Shown here piece by piece: positions 50,023 to 59,252 of a DNA stretch of 64,000 bases. Positions within the stretch are counted from its first letter, which is position 1; each line of letters starts with the position of its first letter. The stretch is from contig JAZQAN010000025.1 of the NCBI GenBank assembly GCA_045545235.1, positions 50,191 to 114,190 of the forward strand, written 5' to 3'. The position numbers and the translations under genes are program-made. The notes below the pieces were generated by a model. The model was not told the DNA's origin. It made no database searches and worked only from the letters and a program-made list of their open reading frames with translations. Origin of the DNA: CAZNKU01 sp045545235 (GTDB taxonomy: Bacteria > Bacillota > Clostridia > Monoglobales > Firm-18).

Positions 50023-50997
50023 ATGGATTCTATAGTTATTGTTTATATACTTGCGGTTTTAATTGGTTTTGTGGCTTCTGCAATACTTGGACCCTTGTTT
50101 ATTCCCTTGTTGATAAAGATGAAATTTGGGCAGAGTATACGTGAAATAGGCCCTAAGTGGCATGAAAAGAAAAGCGGAACTCCTACAATGGGAGGAGTTA
50201 TATTTATTCTTTCTCTCGTAATTACATCTGCTGTGGCATATAAATATATGGATACAAGGTCTTGGCTTGTTCTTTTTTGTGCTGTAGGCTTTGGTGTTGT
50301 GGGCTTTATAGATGATTTTATAAAAGTTGTTTTAAAGAGAAATCTTGGACTTCGTGCATGGCAGAAACTTTCTTTGCAGATAATTATTTCGCTTATATTT
50401 GTATTTATGATTCTGTCTCGTGGTCTTGCTTCAACAGTTGTGAATATTCCGTTTGTTGATTTGACATGGGATATGGGAGGTATATATATTCCTTTTGCTG
50501 TTTTTGTTTTGCTTGCTGTTGTCAACGGTGTTAACCTTACAGACGGTATAGATGGTCTTGCAACAAGTGTTACCACAGTTGTTATGGTGTTTTTCGCTGT
50601 CGTTTCGGCTTTTGTACTTGACTACACTTCTGTTGCAGTATTTTCTCTGGCACTTGCAGGAGCTTTGCTTGGATTTTTGCTTTATAATAAAAATCCTGCA
50701 AAGGTTTTTATGGGTGATACGGGCTCACTTATGCTTGGCGGAGCAGTAGGTGCTTTGGCGCTAGTTATAAATAATCCTTTTATTCTTATAATGGTTGGCA
50801 TAATATACCTTGTGGAAACACTTTCGGTTATAATACAGGTGACTTCATTTAAACTTACCGGAAAAAGAGTTTTTAAAATGAGTCCCATTCATCACCATTT
50901 TGAAATGTGTGGATGGAATGAACGTAAAATTGTATATGTATTTACAGCCATAACTCTGGTATTTTGCGTTCTGTCATTTTTTGGCATTGGAGTGTGA
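50023..50997 (+). CDS. mraY: Phospho-MurNAc-pentapeptide transferase
   Basis: A 324-residue polytopic membrane enzyme making lipid I, with about ten transmembrane segments. Conserved cytoplasmic loops: GPKWHEKKSGTPTMGG, GFIDDFIKVVLKRN with the DD motif, NLTDGIDGLATS, MGDTGSLMLGG and SPIHHHFEMCGW. ATG 50023 fits the AAAGG at 50006-50010 better than ATG 50011, which touches it. Normally murD would follow; here ftsW does. Confidence 0.95.
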   Translation: MDSIVIVYILAVLIGFVASAILGPLFIPLLIKMKFGQSIREIGPKWHEKKSGTPTMGGVIFILSLVITSAVAYKYMDTRSWLVLFCAVGFGVVGFIDDFIKVVLKRNLGLRAWQKLSLQIIISLIFVFMILSRGLASTVVNIPFVDLTWDMGGIYIPFAVFVLLAVVNGVNLTDGIDGLATSVTTVVMVFFAVVSAFVLDYTSVAVFSLALAGALLGFLLYNKNPAKVFMGDTGSLMLGGAVGALALVINNPFILIMVGIIYLVETLSVIIQVTSFKLTGKRVFKMSPIHHHFEMCGWNERKIVYVFTAITLVFCVLSFFGIGV

Positions 50998-51003
50998 TAA
51001 ACT

Positions 51004-52089
51004 TTGAAAAAAGGTCAGGTGGATTTTTACTTTGCAATAACAGTTTTTGCATTGCTTGCATTGGGGCTTATGATGGTTATGTCTGCAAGTTCGGAATCAG
51101 CCAGAATATATCAGGGTGATGCGTATTATTTTATTAAGCATCAGTTACTTTGGGCAGTTATTTCGATTATTGCACTGATATTCTTTTCCAAGTTTGATTA
51201 TCATAAACTGATAAAATTGTCGGGAATTTTGATGATTGCTACAATAGTTACGCTGATTATGGTTCTGTTAATTGGTACAGAAACAAATGGTGGGCAGCGT
51301 TGGTTGCCTCTTGGACCTTTTAGCTTTCAACCATCTGAAGCGGCAAAGATAAGTCTTATACTATATCTTGCAGGAACTGTACCTAAAAACAAAAAAATAA
51401 ATTTGTTTACAAGAGGACTTTTGCCTAATCTTATTGTTATAGGTGTAATTGCCTTGCTACTTGTGCTTCAACCTCATTTTAGTGCTACCGTTCTCGTTGT
51501 TTCTGTTGGCTTAATTATTCTTTTTGTGGGTGGCGTGAACTGGAAACATCTTGTTGTAATGGGTGTTCCGGTTATTGCTTTGGGTACATTGCTTGTCCTG
51601 TCATCGGAGTACAGAAGAGCACGTGTTACATCTTTCATAGATCCATTTCTTGATCCGTTAGATAGCGGATATCAGGTTATACAGTCTTTGTATGCCATAG
51701 GAAGTGGTGGACTTTTCGGACTTGGTCTTGGACAGAGCCGGCAGAAGTTTTTGTATATTCCCGAACCGCACAATGACTTTATTTTCTCAATATGGTGTGA
51801 GGAATTCGGTTATGTAGGTGCATTGGTTGTCATTTGTATGTTTGGTTTTCTTATATACAGAGGAATAAAAATAGCAATGAATGCAAAGGATTCAGAAGGT
51901 TTGCTTGTAGCTGTAGGTATAATTTCACTTGTAAGCTTACAGGTAATAATGAACATGTGCGTTGTAACTGCAGGTATGCCTGTTACGGGTATTTCACTAC
52001 CGTTTTTCAGCTACGGTGGAACAGCGCTTCTTATGATTATGAGCTGTATGGGTATAATGCTTAATATTTCAAAACAGGGTAATAAATAA
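51004..52089 (+). CDS. ftsW: FtsW/SpoVE-family SEDS glycosyltransferase
   Basis: A 361-residue polytopic membrane protein that polymerises lipid II with the class B PBP. Family blocks: LMMVMSASSESA, TNGGQRWLPLGPFSFQPSE, LVLQPHFSATVLV (site of the catalytic Asp is not plainly seen in this loop by eye), DSGYQVIQSLYAIGSGGLFG, PEPHNDFIFSIWCEEFG and PVTGISLPFFSYGGTALL. It starts at TTG 51004 after GGAGTG. It might be FtsW or SpoVE; the context supports the division role. Confidence 0.93.
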   Translation: MKKGQVDFYFAITVFALLALGLMMVMSASSESARIYQGDAYYFIKHQLLWAVISIIALIFFSKFDYHKLIKLSGILMIATIVTLIMVLLIGTETNGGQRWLPLGPFSFQPSEAAKISLILYLAGTVPKNKKINLFTRGLLPNLIVIGVIALLLVLQPHFSATVLVVSVGLIILFVGGVNWKHLVVMGVPVIALGTLLVLSSEYRRARVTSFIDPFLDPLDSGYQVIQSLYAIGSGGLFGLGLGQSRQKFLYIPEPHNDFIFSIWCEEFGYVGALVVICMFGFLIYRGIKIAMNAKDSEGLLVAVGIISLVSLQVIMNMCVVTAGMPVTGISLPFFSYGGTALLMIMSCMGIMLNISKQGNK

Positions 52090-52109
52090 TATCTGGAAGG
52101 ATTGATATA

Positions 52110-53198
52110 ATGCGAGTATTACTTGCAGGCGGAGGAACCGCAGGTCATATAAATCCGGCAATTTCAATTGCAGATACAATTAAAGCCAAGGAACCGGATA
52201 GCGAATTTTTATTTGTTGGCACAAAAAATGGTATGGAAAGTAAACTTGTTCCAAAATCAGGATATGAAATAGAATTTATTGAAGTAAGCGGGTTTAAAAG
52301 AAGTTTATCTTTGAAAAATGCCTTGGCGGTGTTGAAGGCAGCTAAAGCTTGTATTAAGTGCAGAAAAATTATAAAAAAATTCAAACCTGATGTTGTTATC
52401 GGTACAGGCGGTTATGTTTCGGGACCGTTGGTTTATATGGCATCTTTGCTTAAAATGCCTACACTTATTCATGAACAGAATGTTTTTGCCGGTATGACCA
52501 GTAAAATGCTGAGTGATAAGGTAAACACTGTTTGTATAAGTTTTGAGGCGAGTCGTGAACGCTTTGCTAATGCGAAAAATGTAGTGCTTACGGGAAATCC
52601 GATCAGAAGTGAACTTTTTTCACTTGAATATGAGCGGGCAAGAGAACGTATCGGTATTGATGAAAAACCCTTTGTTGTTGCCTTTGGAGGAAGTCTTGGT
52701 GCAACAAGACTTAATGAAAGTATGGTTTCTTATATGAAGTATATTTCCGAAGGCAAATGCAATATTTTGCTTGCTACTGGAGAAAGAGAATATGAAACAG
52801 TATTAAAATCTCTTGGAGGAATGAAAAAAGAAGGGGTTAATGTTGTTAAATATATATATAACATGGATGAGGTTATGCAGGCGGCAGATTTGCTTGTGTG
52901 CAGGGCGGGGGCACTTACAGTAAGTGAACTTAACGCACTTGGGAAGCCAGCAGTTTTGATTCCGTCTCCAAATGTTACGGATAATCATCAATATTTTAAT
53001 GCTAAAGCACTTGTGGATAAGGGTGCGGCGGTGATGATTGAAGAAAAGGATCTTAACGACAATGTGTTTATAAAAACTTTGGATGATATGCTCGGAAATA
53101 AGGGGAACCTTGAAAAAATGAGCCTTTTGTCTAAAAAAATGGGTATTCGTAATTCTAATGAATTAATTTATAAAGAAATTGAAAAAATAATATCATAA
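52110..53198 (+). CDS. murG: UDP-GlcNAc: lipid I N-acetylglucosaminyltransferase
   Basis: A 362-residue GT28 enzyme producing lipid II on the inner face of the membrane. LLAGGGTAGHINPAISIA is the GlyGly-loop, DVVIGTGGYVSGPLV the second, and the C-terminal UDP-GlcNAc site shows VAFGGSLGATRLNESM and CRAGALTVSELNALGKPA. GGAAGGA lies before ATG 52110. It is the last gene of the dcw block, followed by a terminator. Confidence 0.96.
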   Translation: MRVLLAGGGTAGHINPAISIADTIKAKEPDSEFLFVGTKNGMESKLVPKSGYEIEFIEVSGFKRSLSLKNALAVLKAAKACIKCRKIIKKFKPDVVIGTGGYVSGPLVYMASLLKMPTLIHEQNVFAGMTSKMLSDKVNTVCISFEASRERFANAKNVVLTGNPIRSELFSLEYERARERIGIDEKPFVVAFGGSLGATRLNESMVSYMKYISEGKCNILLATGEREYETVLKSLGGMKKEGVNVVKYIYNMDEVMQAADLLVCRAGALTVSELNALGKPAVLIPSPNVTDNHQYFNAKALVDKGAAVMIEEKDLNDNVFIKTLDDMLGNKGNLEKMSLLSKKMGIRNSNELIYKEIEKIIS

Positions 53199-53203
53199 GT
53201 AAC

Positions 53204-53244
53204 AAAGCGACTTGGGAAATTGCTCATTTTCAAGTCGCTTTTTA
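53204..53244 (+). terminator. Terminator of the dcw operon
   Basis: AAAGCGACTTG (53204-53214) pairs with CAAGTCGCTTT (53231-53241), then TTTA. Confidence 0.88.
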
Positions 53245-53298
53245 TGTGTATTTTTAACAATGATTTTACAAATAGCACAAAAAAATCAAAAATTTTTA

Positions 53299-53327
53299 TT
53301 GATTTTTATATAAAAATGGTGTATTAT
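53299..53327 (+). promoter_or_regulatory. Predicted sigma-A promoter of the PucR-ftsEX unit
   Basis: TTGATT (53299-53304), 17 bp, TATTAT (53322-53327). Confidence 0.55.
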
Positions 53328-53376
53328 ATAGTATGTATAATTTTAAACTAAAGTCCTTATAAAGGAGTGTATTGTT

Positions 53377-54462
53377 ATGGCAAACAGGTTATTTCAGACA
53401 GTTATTCATCAAATGAAGTCAGCTATGCTGGGCAGAGAAGCGGGTGTTATTGACGAAAGTGCAACTGTAATAGCGTGTACAGATGTTAACGAAATTGGTG
53501 CGGTGCGTGAACTCGCAGCCTCAAGAGCAAAGGAAATAGGTGACGCCATTGTTGTGGATGGAGTCACATATCGCCGTATAGGTGTGCGTAATCGTTCGGA
53601 ATATGTTGTGTTCTGTGGCGGAAACGATGATTTTGCAAAAAGTATTACAGAGGTTTTGTCTGTTTCTTTTTCTCAGATCAAACAATATCATGATGAAAAA
53701 TATGATAAAAACAGTCTTATTAAAAATATACTTGAAGATAATATTATGCCGGGTGACATACATATCAAGTCAAAGACAATGCACCTTAATGTGGATGCAT
53801 ACCGCATAGCTTTTTTAATACGTATTGATAATGATGAATTTTCTGCACACGAGATTGTCAGAGGGCTTTTCCCTGATAAAAACAAGGACTTTGTTATAAG
53901 TATGAATGAATCAGATGTTGTTCTTATAAAGAGTGTTGAAGAAGATACTACTGCTGAAGAATTTGAACAGATTGCATCTTCAATTGTTGATACTTTAAGC
54001 TCTGAACTTATGACCGGTGTTCGCGTAGGTATTGGTTCAGTTGTTTCAAATATTGTGGAAATTAACCGTTCTTATAAGGATGCTGTTGTTGCCCTTGAAG
54101 TCGGAAGAGTGTTTGATGGAGATATGCCTGTTATCAGCTACAATAACCTTGGTATAGGTCGTCTTATTTATCAGCTTCCAACAAAGTTGTGTGAACTTTA
54201 CCTTAATGAGGTATTTAAAAAAGGGTCTTTGGAACTTTTAGATGAAGAAACAATAATTACAATTCAGAAATTCTTCAAAAACAATCTTAACGTAAGTGAG
54301 GCTTCAAGAAAGCTTTTTGTTCACAGAAATACTCTTGTTTATCGTCTTGATAAAATATACAAGCTTACAGGTCTTGATCTTAGAAAGTTTGATGACGCTA
54401 TTGTGTTTAAAGTAGCTATGATGGTAAGCAGATATCTTAATTCTGATTCAATAAATCTGTAA
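53377..54462 (+). CDS. PucR/CdaR-family transcriptional regulator
   Basis: A 361-residue protein. The C-terminal ~60 residues are the PucR-type helix-turn-helix: LDEETIITIQKFFKNNLNVS, SRKLFVHRNTLVYRLDKIY and TGLDLRKFDDAIVFK. The middle region is GGDEF-like as in CdaR (AYRIAFLIRIDNDEFSAHE). The N-terminal ~120 residues resemble the sugar-diacid-recognition domain (VIDESATVIACTDVNEIG). It precedes ftsE by 14 bp and is probably co-transcribed; whether it controls division genes is open. No operator is obvious. Confidence 0.85.
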   Translation: MANRLFQTVIHQMKSAMLGREAGVIDESATVIACTDVNEIGAVRELAASRAKEIGDAIVVDGVTYRRIGVRNRSEYVVFCGGNDDFAKSITEVLSVSFSQIKQYHDEKYDKNSLIKNILEDNIMPGDIHIKSKTMHLNVDAYRIAFLIRIDNDEFSAHEIVRGLFPDKNKDFVISMNESDVVLIKSVEEDTTAEEFEQIASSIVDTLSSELMTGVRVGIGSVVSNIVEINRSYKDAVVALEVGRVFDGDMPVISYNNLGIGRLIYQLPTKLCELYLNEVFKKGSLELLDEETIITIQKFFKNNLNVSEASRKLFVHRNTLVYRLDKIYKLTGLDLRKFDDAIVFKVAMMVSRYLNSDSINL

Positions 54463-54476
54463 AGAGGTGATGTTTG

Positions 54477-55172
54477 ATGGTTTTTTTCAGCGATGTAAGT
54501 AAAGTGTATGAAAAAACCAATACACTTGCTCTTGACAGAGTGAGTTTCTATATAGAAAAGGGAGAGTTTGTATTTATTATAGGTTCTTCCGGTGCCGGTA
54601 AGTCTACTCTTACAAAGCTTATGCTTGCAGAAGAACAGCTTACAGAGGGAAGTATAACAATTAATGGTACAGATGTAGGGAGTCTTAAAAGAAAAAATAT
54701 ACCCTATTACAGACGCTCAATAGGTATGGTTTTTCAGGATTTCAGACTGCTTAGCAATAAAACAGTATATGAAAACGTTGCTTTTTCGATGAAAATACGC
54801 AATGCTTCAAAAAAAGAAATACGCCGTGCAGTGCCTGCTATTTTGAGTATGGTAGGTATTTCAGACAAGGCTAAGGCGATGCCTCATCAGCTTTCAGGCG
54901 GAGAACAGCAACGAGTTGCCCTTGCAAGAGCAATGGTAAATAATCCTGCTGTTATAATCGCAGACGAGCCCACAGGTAATCTTGACCCGGCAACTGCTGA
55001 TGAAATTATGGAACTATTTGATGCTATAAATAAACGTGGTACAACTGTAATTATTATTACCCATGCAAAAGATATTGTGGACAAAATGCAAAAACGTGTA
55101 ATAGAGCTTGATAATGGTTCTATGATAAGAGACGAACAAAAAGGAGGATACAACGGTGAGGAAAAGCAGTAA
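54477..55172 (+). CDS. ftsE: Cell division ATP-binding protein FtsE
   Basis: A 231-residue ABC ATPase. Walker A GSSGAGKSTL, Q-loop MVFQDFRLL, signature LSGGEQQRVALARA, Walker B VIIADEPTGNLD and the H-switch in ITHAKD. It drives FtsX to activate a wall hydrolase. GAGGTGATG precedes ATG 54477. The stop lies inside ftsX (17-bp overlap). Confidence 0.95.
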   Translation: MVFFSDVSKVYEKTNTLALDRVSFYIEKGEFVFIIGSSGAGKSTLTKLMLAEEQLTEGSITINGTDVGSLKRKNIPYYRRSIGMVFQDFRLLSNKTVYENVAFSMKIRNASKKEIRRAVPAILSMVGISDKAKAMPHQLSGGEQQRVALARAMVNNPAVIIADEPTGNLDPATADEIMELFDAINKRGTTVIIITHAKDIVDKMQKRVIELDNGSMIRDEQKGGYNGEEKQ

Positions 55173-56052
55173 TTTCAAATACTTTGTATCCGAGGGTTGC
55201 AAAAGTTATACTAAAAATGGGTTGATGTCTCTTGCATCTACTATAATTGTTGTTGCAAGTCTTATGGTACTTGGAATTTATATTTTGTTTTCAATGAATA
55301 TTAATTTTGTGGCAGAACAGCTAAAGGCGGAATGTGAAATACGTGCCTATGTTGATGAGTCTGTTGATTCTGATACGCCTGAAATGCAGGATATAGAAAA
55401 TGCCATAAAAGCAGTAGATAATGTTGATGATGTGGATTTTTATTCCAAAGAAACTGCTTTGGAAGAATATCGTGAAGATTTAGGCGATGAAGCAAATGTT
55501 CTTGATGGACTTGAAGGTGATAATCCACTGAGAGATTCTTATAAGATTACACTTGATAATCTTGAATTTGCAGATAAAACAGCAGAAGAAATAAAAAAAA
55601 TACCCGGTGTGGTAAAGGTTAATGATAATCAGACGAGCATGAACAAGCTTGTAAGTGCAACAAATGTTATAAAAAATATCAGTTTTTGGTTTATGTTGTT
55701 TTTAAGTGCAATTGCTGTCTTTATAATTTCAAATACAATTAAAATTACTTTGTTTGCACGCAGGCGTGACATAAACATTATGAAATATCTTGGTGCAACA
55801 AACAGTTTTATAAGCTGGCCTTATATAATTGAAGGAGTTGTTATAGGTTTGGTTGGTGCTGCAATTTCGTTTGGAGTTATAATTTTGGGATATTCCTGCT
55901 TTTTGTCACAGAATTTCAGTTCGGTTATATCAATAGAGTTTTGCTCTTTACAGAATGTACTGCTACCATTGGCATTGTGGTTTGCAGGTATAGGTGTACT
56001 TCTTGGGGCAATAGGCAGTGCGGTATCTATCAGAAGACATTTACGGGTATAA
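55156..56052 (+). CDS. ftsX: Cell division protein FtsX
   Basis: A 298-residue membrane protein with four transmembrane helices and an extracellular loop between the first two (residues ~55-170), the ECL1 that binds the hydrolase. The block FARRRDINIMKYLGATNSFI is the family coupling helix, and the ending GAIGSAVSIRRHLRV is typical. Starts at GTG 55156 after AAGGAGG. Confidence 0.94.
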   Translation: MRKSSNFKYFVSEGCKSYTKNGLMSLASTIIVVASLMVLGIYILFSMNINFVAEQLKAECEIRAYVDESVDSDTPEMQDIENAIKAVDNVDDVDFYSKETALEEYREDLGDEANVLDGLEGDNPLRDSYKITLDNLEFADKTAEEIKKIPGVVKVNDNQTSMNKLVSATNVIKNISFWFMLFLSAIAVFIISNTIKITLFARRRDINIMKYLGATNSFISWPYIIEGVVIGLVGAAISFGVIILGYSCFLSQNFSSVISIEFCSLQNVLLPLALWFAGIGVLLGAIGSAVSIRRHLRV

Positions 56053-56066
56053 AGGGGAGTTTGACG

Positions 56067-57236
56067 ATGTTTAAAATCGGTGAAAAACTGAAAAGAATTA
56101 TAGCATTGACAGTTGTAGTACTTTTTGTAGTACTTTTACTTTCAACTCTTGTAATGAACCTTACCAGTGCTGATGAAAAATCTGACCTTGAAACAAAAAA
56201 ACAGACTTTGATTGAAGATAAACAAAATATTAAAAACGAAATAAATGTGCTTGAGCAAGAAAAAAAAGATGTTATGGAAGAAAAGAAAAAGCTCGATGTT
56301 GAAGTTACAGCCATTGAACAGGATATAGATGATGTTAATATAAAAATTGGTGATTATGAAGAAAGTATTACCAAGGTTGAAGGTGAACTTGAAGAGGCAC
56401 AGGAAAAGCTTGATGTTCAGTATGAAACGTATAAAAAACGTGTTCGTGTAATGTATGAAAATGGTTCAACAGGTTATCTTGATGTTTTACTTTCTGCTGA
56501 AAACATCGGTGATTTCTTTGAAAAAGTAGAGATAATAGGACAGATTGCTGAATATGACAGTAATCTTATGAATAAACTTAAGAAAGAAAAAGAAAAAATA
56601 AAAGCAAAAAAAGATGAGCTTGAAACATTGCAGGGAAGGCTGATTGAATCCAGAAATTCATTGCAGGGAAAAAAAGATAATCTTGATTCAAAAATGAGAG
56701 CACGCGATGCGATGATTCAGAAAATTGAAGGCTCGCAGGAAGCACTTGAAAAGGAACTTAAGAGTATTGAAGCAGAGGAAGCTTCTGTACGCAGACAAAT
56801 TGCTGCCTTGTCAAGTAGTAATAAATCGAGTAGACAGTATGTTGGAGGCTCAATGTTGTGGCCAACTCCAAGCTGCAGGATTATTACATCTTCCTACGGT
56901 TGGAGATTGCACCCTGTGTTGAAGTATGAAAAACTTCATACGGGCATAGATATTGGTGCAGGATATGGGGCTCAGATTATTGCAACACAGTCAGGAACTG
57001 TCATAAAGGCCACATACAATGGTGCCTATGGAAATTACGTTGTAATTGACCATGGTGGTGGAGTATGTACTCTTTATGCACATCAGAGCAGTATGGCTGT
57101 TTCTGTAGGACAGTCTGTTTCTGCAGGTGATACAATAGGTTATGTTGGAAGTACCGGGTATTCAACTGGACCGCACCTTCACTTTGAAGTTATTATAAAT
57201 GGTGCTACTACAGACCCTATGGGTTATATAGGCTAA
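56067..57236 (+). CDS. PcsB/EnvC-like M23 peptidase with coiled coil
   Basis: A 389-residue extracellular protein. N-terminal anchor (IALTVVVLFVVLLLSTLVM), then ~230 residues of coiled coil, split in two arms (KQTLIEDKQNIKNEINVLEQ... and EKIKAKKDELETLQGRL), and a C-terminal LytM domain with HPVLKYEKLHTGIDIGAG, the metal ligands in HTGID and HLHFEV. FtsEX would transmit force to the coiled coil and open the peptidase. The start is set by GGGGAG; an in-frame ATG at 55941 lies inside ftsX. Confidence 0.9.
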   Translation: MFKIGEKLKRIIALTVVVLFVVLLLSTLVMNLTSADEKSDLETKKQTLIEDKQNIKNEINVLEQEKKDVMEEKKKLDVEVTAIEQDIDDVNIKIGDYEESITKVEGELEEAQEKLDVQYETYKKRVRVMYENGSTGYLDVLLSAENIGDFFEKVEIIGQIAEYDSNLMNKLKKEKEKIKAKKDELETLQGRLIESRNSLQGKKDNLDSKMRARDAMIQKIEGSQEALEKELKSIEAEEASVRRQIAALSSSNKSSRQYVGGSMLWPTPSCRIITSSYGWRLHPVLKYEKLHTGIDIGAGYGAQIIATQSGTVIKATYNGAYGNYVVIDHGGGVCTLYAHQSSMAVSVGQSVSAGDTIGYVGSTGYSTGPHLHFEVIINGATTDPMGYIG

Positions 57237-57241
57237 ATGTC

Positions 57242-57278
57242 AAGGAACTGTTGTTTTACGGCAGTTCCTTTGGATTTT
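57242..57278 (+). terminator. Terminator after the M23 gene
   Basis: AAGGAACTG (57242-57250) pairs with CAGTTCCTT (57262-57270), then TGGATTTT. The U-run is imperfect, so some read-through into the protease gene is likely. Confidence 0.6.
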
Positions 57279-57295
57279 AATTTCAGGAGGCATAT

Positions 57296-58444
57296 ATGAG
57301 AGAACATTTTAAAAAATATTATCCTATTGCAGTAACTGTTATAATTACGGCTGTATTGACATTTATGACATCTTCTGCATATTATAGTGGAAAGCTTTTT
57401 CTGAAACCGGGAGGAATATATAGCTTTGGTTCTGTTGAGGATATACTTGATAAGCATTATTATGGCGAATATAGTAAGGAAAATGCATACCAGGGGGCAC
57501 TTAAAGGCTATGTTGCGTCACTGGGTGATCCTTATACTGTATATATGACGGCGGATGATATGGCTGAATTTAATAAGTTGGTTTTCAGCAATTATTGCGG
57601 AATTGGTGTTAGTGTACAGAATAATATTGAGGATGACAACTTGCTTATTCTTGAGGTTTTTGAAAATTCTCCTGCAAGTAAGGCGGGGATTGAAACCGGT
57701 GATGTTATATTAAAAGTTGACGGTGTTGAGTATTCAGGGCGTCAGCTTGATGCGGCAACAAAGGCTATTCAGGGCGAAAAAGATACTGAAGTAATTGTTA
57801 CTGTTCTGAAAAAGCACAGCGGTGAGGCAAAAGATGTTTCGGTAATTCGTGATAATATAGAAATAGATACTGTAAAATCAAAAAAACTTGACGGGAATAT
57901 CGGTTATGTTGAAATTACACAATTTTCGACCAATACCGCATTGGCATTTACTGAACAAGTTGATGCTCTTATGGAAGATGGTATAGATAGTATTATAATT
58001 GACGTAAGAGATAATACGGGTGGCATTACAACTGCTGTAGAATCAATTACAGATTGTCTGTTGCCTGAAGATAGTGTTATTTATTATACGGCAGATAAAC
58101 ACGGTAATAAAACATACTTTAAATCAAAAATAGATGGAATTGACATACCTTTGGTTGTTCTTGCAAATGAAAACAGCGCAAGTGCTTCTGAAATTCTTGT
58201 AGGTGCTGTTAAGGATAATAAAAGGGGAACTGTTGTAGGGCAGAAAACCTTTGGAAAAGGTGTTGTTCAGCAAATATATGAGCTTAATGACGGAACAGCT
58301 GTTAAGGTAACTATTGAAAAGTATTTTACTCCATTGGGTAATGATATAAACGGAAAAGGAATAGAGCCTGACGTGGTTGTGGATTTGGAAGAAGACAGAG
58401 ACACTCAGCTTGAAAAGGCTATAGAAATATTAAAAAAACGGTAA
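57296..58444 (+). CDS. C-terminal processing peptidase (S41 family, PDZ)
   Basis: A 382-residue membrane-anchored serine protease. One N-terminal hydrophobic segment (YPIAVTVIITAVLTFM), then a PDZ domain (GIGVSVQNNIEDDNLLIL, SPASKAGIETGDVILKVDG) and the S41 core: DVRDNTGGI, NENSASASEILVG with the catalytic Ser, and GQKTFGKGVVQ with the Lys. Order next to ftsEX and the M23 gene is common in Firmicutes, where it may trim the hydrolase or a division protein. CAGGAGG precedes ATG 57296. Confidence 0.93.
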   Translation: MREHFKKYYPIAVTVIITAVLTFMTSSAYYSGKLFLKPGGIYSFGSVEDILDKHYYGEYSKENAYQGALKGYVASLGDPYTVYMTADDMAEFNKLVFSNYCGIGVSVQNNIEDDNLLILEVFENSPASKAGIETGDVILKVDGVEYSGRQLDAATKAIQGEKDTEVIVTVLKKHSGEAKDVSVIRDNIEIDTVKSKKLDGNIGYVEITQFSTNTALAFTEQVDALMEDGIDSIIIDVRDNTGGITTAVESITDCLLPEDSVIYYTADKHGNKTYFKSKIDGIDIPLVVLANENSASASEILVGAVKDNKRGTVVGQKTFGKGVVQQIYELNDGTAVKVTIEKYFTPLGNDINGKGIEPDVVVDLEEDRDTQLEKAIEILKKR

Positions 58445-58447
58445 TTA

Positions 58448-58488
58448 AAAAAATCACCTGTGCATATATTTTGCATAAGTGATTTTTT
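58448..58488 (+). terminator. Terminator after the S41 protease gene
   Basis: AAAAAATCAC (58448-58457) pairs with GTGATTTTTT (58479-58488), with an inner TGCAT...TGCA helix. Confidence 0.8.
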
Positions 58489-58502
58489 AATGGGGTGTTT
58501 TT

Positions 58503-59177
58503 TTGATTCGTATAGGGGTAATTTTAGCTGGAGGGGAAAAGAAAAAAAGATTTTTGGGAAAATACAGATATGAATGTGTGGATTTGCCTGAATATGGCAT
58601 TTCTTTCCTGACAGTAAGTGAAAAACAGAACTATAATAAGATTTTAAAGAAAAACAAAATAAAAAGAGTTGTTGTACTTTCTGATAATGTCGGCGACCTT
58701 AATGGACTTGAGGTTATTGATGGTAAAAAGGTATTTGAGAAAATGGCACCGAGTTACGTCAGAAAATACCTTAAATCCTGTGGCGTTGATGGTTCGGTTA
58801 CATTTGTTGATGAAAATCTTGACAGCTATACGGAAGAATTTGTTAATTTATTATGCGATATTTGCGGCAGAATAAATTTATGTACAAGGTGTACAAAAAA
58901 GGCAGAAGCTCTATGTGACAAAATTATGGAAAGATGCGGTGCAGTAATAAATGTTATTAAAAGTGATGAACCTATAAAAAGTGATGTTGCGGTCATAGTT
59001 GAAGATTTTGATGTGAAATTTGATGAAAAATGCCTTGTTGTAGGTGATTCATCTTTTGCTTTGCACAACAAGAAAATTGTGGATTTTCATATACCGTTTC
59101 GTGTTAAAATACCTTTTGATATGCCGGGAATTGTTTTTGCCCAATGTGTTCAAATCGCGGAAGAAAAAAGTCATTGA
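58503..59177 (+). CDS. Unrecognised protein with a four-cysteine cluster
   Basis: A 224-residue soluble protein of unknown function. It starts with a beta strand followed by a glycine-rich turn (RIGVILAGGEKKKRFLG), has a Rossmann-like run (KRVVVLSDNVGDLNGLEVIDG), then C-x2-C-x5-C-x2-C (CDICGRINLCTRC, near residue 120) plus two more cysteines, which could bind zinc or iron-sulfur. The last third is a beta-rich module (VAVIVEDFDVKF, KCLVVGDSSFAL). Starts at TTG 58503 after GGGGTG. It stands between the protease gene and greA. Confidence 0.72.
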   Translation: MIRIGVILAGGEKKKRFLGKYRYECVDLPEYGISFLTVSEKQNYNKILKKNKIKRVVVLSDNVGDLNGLEVIDGKKVFEKMAPSYVRKYLKSCGVDGSVTFVDENLDSYTEEFVNLLCDICGRINLCTRCTKKAEALCDKIMERCGAVINVIKSDEPIKSDVAVIVEDFDVKFDEKCLVVGDSSFALHNKKIVDFHIPFRVKIPFDMPGIVFAQCVQIAEEKSH

Positions 59178-59202
59178 CAATCACCGTGTTTTTGTATATA
59201 AT
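59174..59202 (+). promoter_or_regulatory. Predicted sigma-A promoter of greA-lysS
   Basis: TTGACA (59174-59179), 17 bp, TATAAT (59197-59202), an almost perfect consensus. The -35 overlaps the stop codon of the upstream unknown gene. Confidence 0.75.
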
Positions 59203-59252
59203 ATTAATATTGTGAAAAAATATCCAGTACTAAAATTAAGGAGTTGATCAAT

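Noticed and set aside
55941..56066. Upstream in-frame extension of the M23 gene to 55941
   Set aside because: The extension lies within ftsX and GGGGAG before ATG 56067 gives a better start, directly followed by the signal anchor.
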